From positions 2,598,001 to 2,662,000 of the forward strand of contig CP020563.1 in NCBI GenBank assembly GCA_002082585.1: a DNA stretch of 64,000 nucleotides, given 5' to 3'. Of this stretch, positions 63,018 to 64,000 are shown piece by piece. Each line of letters starts with the position of its first letter. Position 1 is the first letter of the stretch. A program made the position numbers and the translations under genes. The notes under the pieces were generated by a model that was given only the letters and a program-made list of their open reading frames with translations, made no database searches and was not told the origin of the DNA. The stretch is from Kitasatospora albolonga. Lineage in GTDB: Bacteria > Actinomycetota > Actinomycetes > Streptomycetales > Streptomycetaceae.

Positions 63018-64000
63018 TCAGCCCGCGTCGGTGAAGGCCGCGTCCATCTTCTTCGCCGCGTCGTCCGCGGCCTGCGCCACGTCCTTACGGCCCGAGACGA
63101 TCTCCTGGAACATGGTCGGCAGGACGAGGGAGGCGTCGATCTGGCCCCAGGCGGGCGAGGCGGGGACGAACTTGGCGCCCGCGCCGAGGGTCCGGACGAA
63201 CGGGGCGACGAAGGGCTGCTTCCTGGCGGCGTTGTCCAGGACGTCGGTGTAGGTGGGCAGGAAGCCCATCGCGTCGAACATCTCGGCCTGGGTCTTCTTG
63301 CTGGTCAGCGACTTCATCAGATCGACGGCGAGGGTGCGGTGCGAACTGCTCTTGAGGACGCCGATGTTGTTGCCGCCCGCGAAGGCGGGGGCGATGGAGT
63401 TCTCCGCGACGCCGGGCAGCGGGACGACGGCGTACTTGCCCTTGACCGAGCCCGCCTCGACGGCCGCGTGGCTGAAGTCGCCGCCGATCGCCATGGCGGC
63501 CTTGCCGGAGGCGAAGGCGGTGACGGTGGCGTTGCCGCCCATGGAGGCGCACTTGGCGGCCGGGCAGTTGTCGTCGCCGAAGAGCGAGGTGTACGCCTCG
63601 ATGCCCTTGCGGGCCTTCTCGCTGTTGATGCCGGACTTGTACGTACCACCGGTCTCGCCCGCGATCTCGCCGCCGTGGGACCAGATGAAGGGCATCGCGC
63701 CGTAGGTGTAGGCGCCGCCGACCGCGAGGCCGTAGAGGTCGGGCTTGGCCTTGCGGATCTTCTTGGCCGTGGAGATCAGCTCAGCCTGGGACTTGGGGGG
63801 ATCGATGCCGAGGTCCTTGAAGACGTCGGTGCGGTAGTAGAGGGCGCGTACGCCGACGAAGAAGGGCGCTCCGTAGACCTTGTCGCCGACGGTGACCGAC
63901 TGCTTGGCGATCGGGTCGGTGTCCCTGGCCTCGTCCCAGGCGTCGAACTCCGCGGTCACGTCCGCCAGTCCGCCGTCCTTGACGTATCCGGCGGTGTCGC
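63018..64000 (-). CDS. Sugar ABC transporter substrate-binding protein (5' end beyond window)
   Basis: The C-terminal 327 residues of an extracellular solute-binding protein family 1 (MalE-like): GVRALYYRTDVFKDLGIDPPKSQAELISTAKKI is seen as GVRALYYRTDVFKDLG and PPKSQAELISTAKKI; later IGGDFSHAAVEAG and SPAWGQIDASLVLPTMFQEIVSGRKD. The signal peptide and first part lie outside. First visible gene of the importer/GH20 operon; any dre or other operator would be upstream, out of view. Confidence 0.9.
   Translation of the reverse strand, partial: DTAGYVKDGGLADVTAEFDAWDEARDTDPIAKQSVTVGDKVYGAPFFVGVRALYYRTDVFKDLGIDPPKSQAELISTAKKIRKAKPDLYGLAVGGAYTYGAMPFIWSHGGEIAGETGGTYKSGINSEKARKGIEAYTSLFGDDNCPAAKCASMGGNATVTAFASGKAAMAIGGDFSHAAVEAGSVKGKYAVVPLPGVAENSIAPAFAGGNNIGVLKSSSHRTLAVDLMKSLTSKKTQAEMFDAMGFLPTYTDVLDNAARKQPFVAPFVRTLGAGAKFVPASPAWGQIDASLVLPTMFQEIVSGRKDVAQAADDAAKKMDAAFTDAG

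Overview
The window is chromosomal DNA of a Streptomyces or very close actinomycete. Evidence seen: very high GC with strong third-position GC bias, many GTG starts and ATGA/GTGA gene overlaps, an SsgA-like sporulation protein, DasR operators (dre) at N-acetylglucosamine PTS genes, and 'conservon-like' disordered Pro/Gly/Gln-rich proteins. From memory, the gene order pbp - bcp - rdgB - rph - nagF/nagE1/nagE2 - cysM - clpS - pncB - ssgG - hpd follows the core region of the S. coelicolor chromosome (nagF/E1/E2 = SCO2905-2907).

Layout. 1-6.7 kb: ABC-2 permease fragment, bifunctional PBP, a guanidinium exporter under a guanidine-III riboswitch, orphan Cpn10, DUF3618, Bcp peroxiredoxin, ProP-like MFS, tRNA-Leu(UAG). 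6.7-12.2 kb: rdgB, lipoprotein, rph, then the GlcNAc PTS (EIIB nagF, EIIC nagE1 and nagE2) with dre sites. 12.2-21.9 kb: MBL hydrolase, membrane-anchored MazF-domain protein, a cysteine-assembly set (leader peptide, cysO-like carrier, cysM, and JAMM protease mec) split by a cobalamin-riboswitch-controlled btuFCD-type transporter, amino-acid permease, DUF2017, clpS. 22-34 kb: NAD salvage (pncB, nicotinamidase), secreted M6 protease, two RDD membrane proteins, ssgG-like, GlcD-like oxidase, TPR protein. 34-43.8 kb: hpd with Lrp/AsnC regulator, a four-gene quaternary-amine ABC operon, an ArsR-type regulator preceded by seven 14-bp-phased TTGCAA repeats and driving an MFS exporter, Lon-like protease, IclR regulator. 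44-48.8 kb: DEAH helicase, Doc-type toxin-antitoxin pair, MFS, tRNA-Cys. 48.9-54.0 kb: an accessory-looking cassette (membrane protein, two WXG/ESX-like proteins, two paralogous lipoproteins), partly A/T-richer than its surroundings. 54-64 kb: a three-subunit molybdenum hydroxylase with two oddities (missing catalytic Glu motif; ~370-residue disordered extension on the 2Fe-2S subunit), then an intracellular GH20 hexosaminidase with a sugar ABC importer running off the window.

How genes work together: the PTS and the GH20/ABC locus both serve amino-sugar use; CysO-CysM-Mec would form the protein-thiocarboxylate cysteine route; ClpS and DUF2017 sit by the NAD salvage pair; the OpuC-like operon imports osmoprotectants. 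All identifications are by reading translations and motifs; no database search was run.
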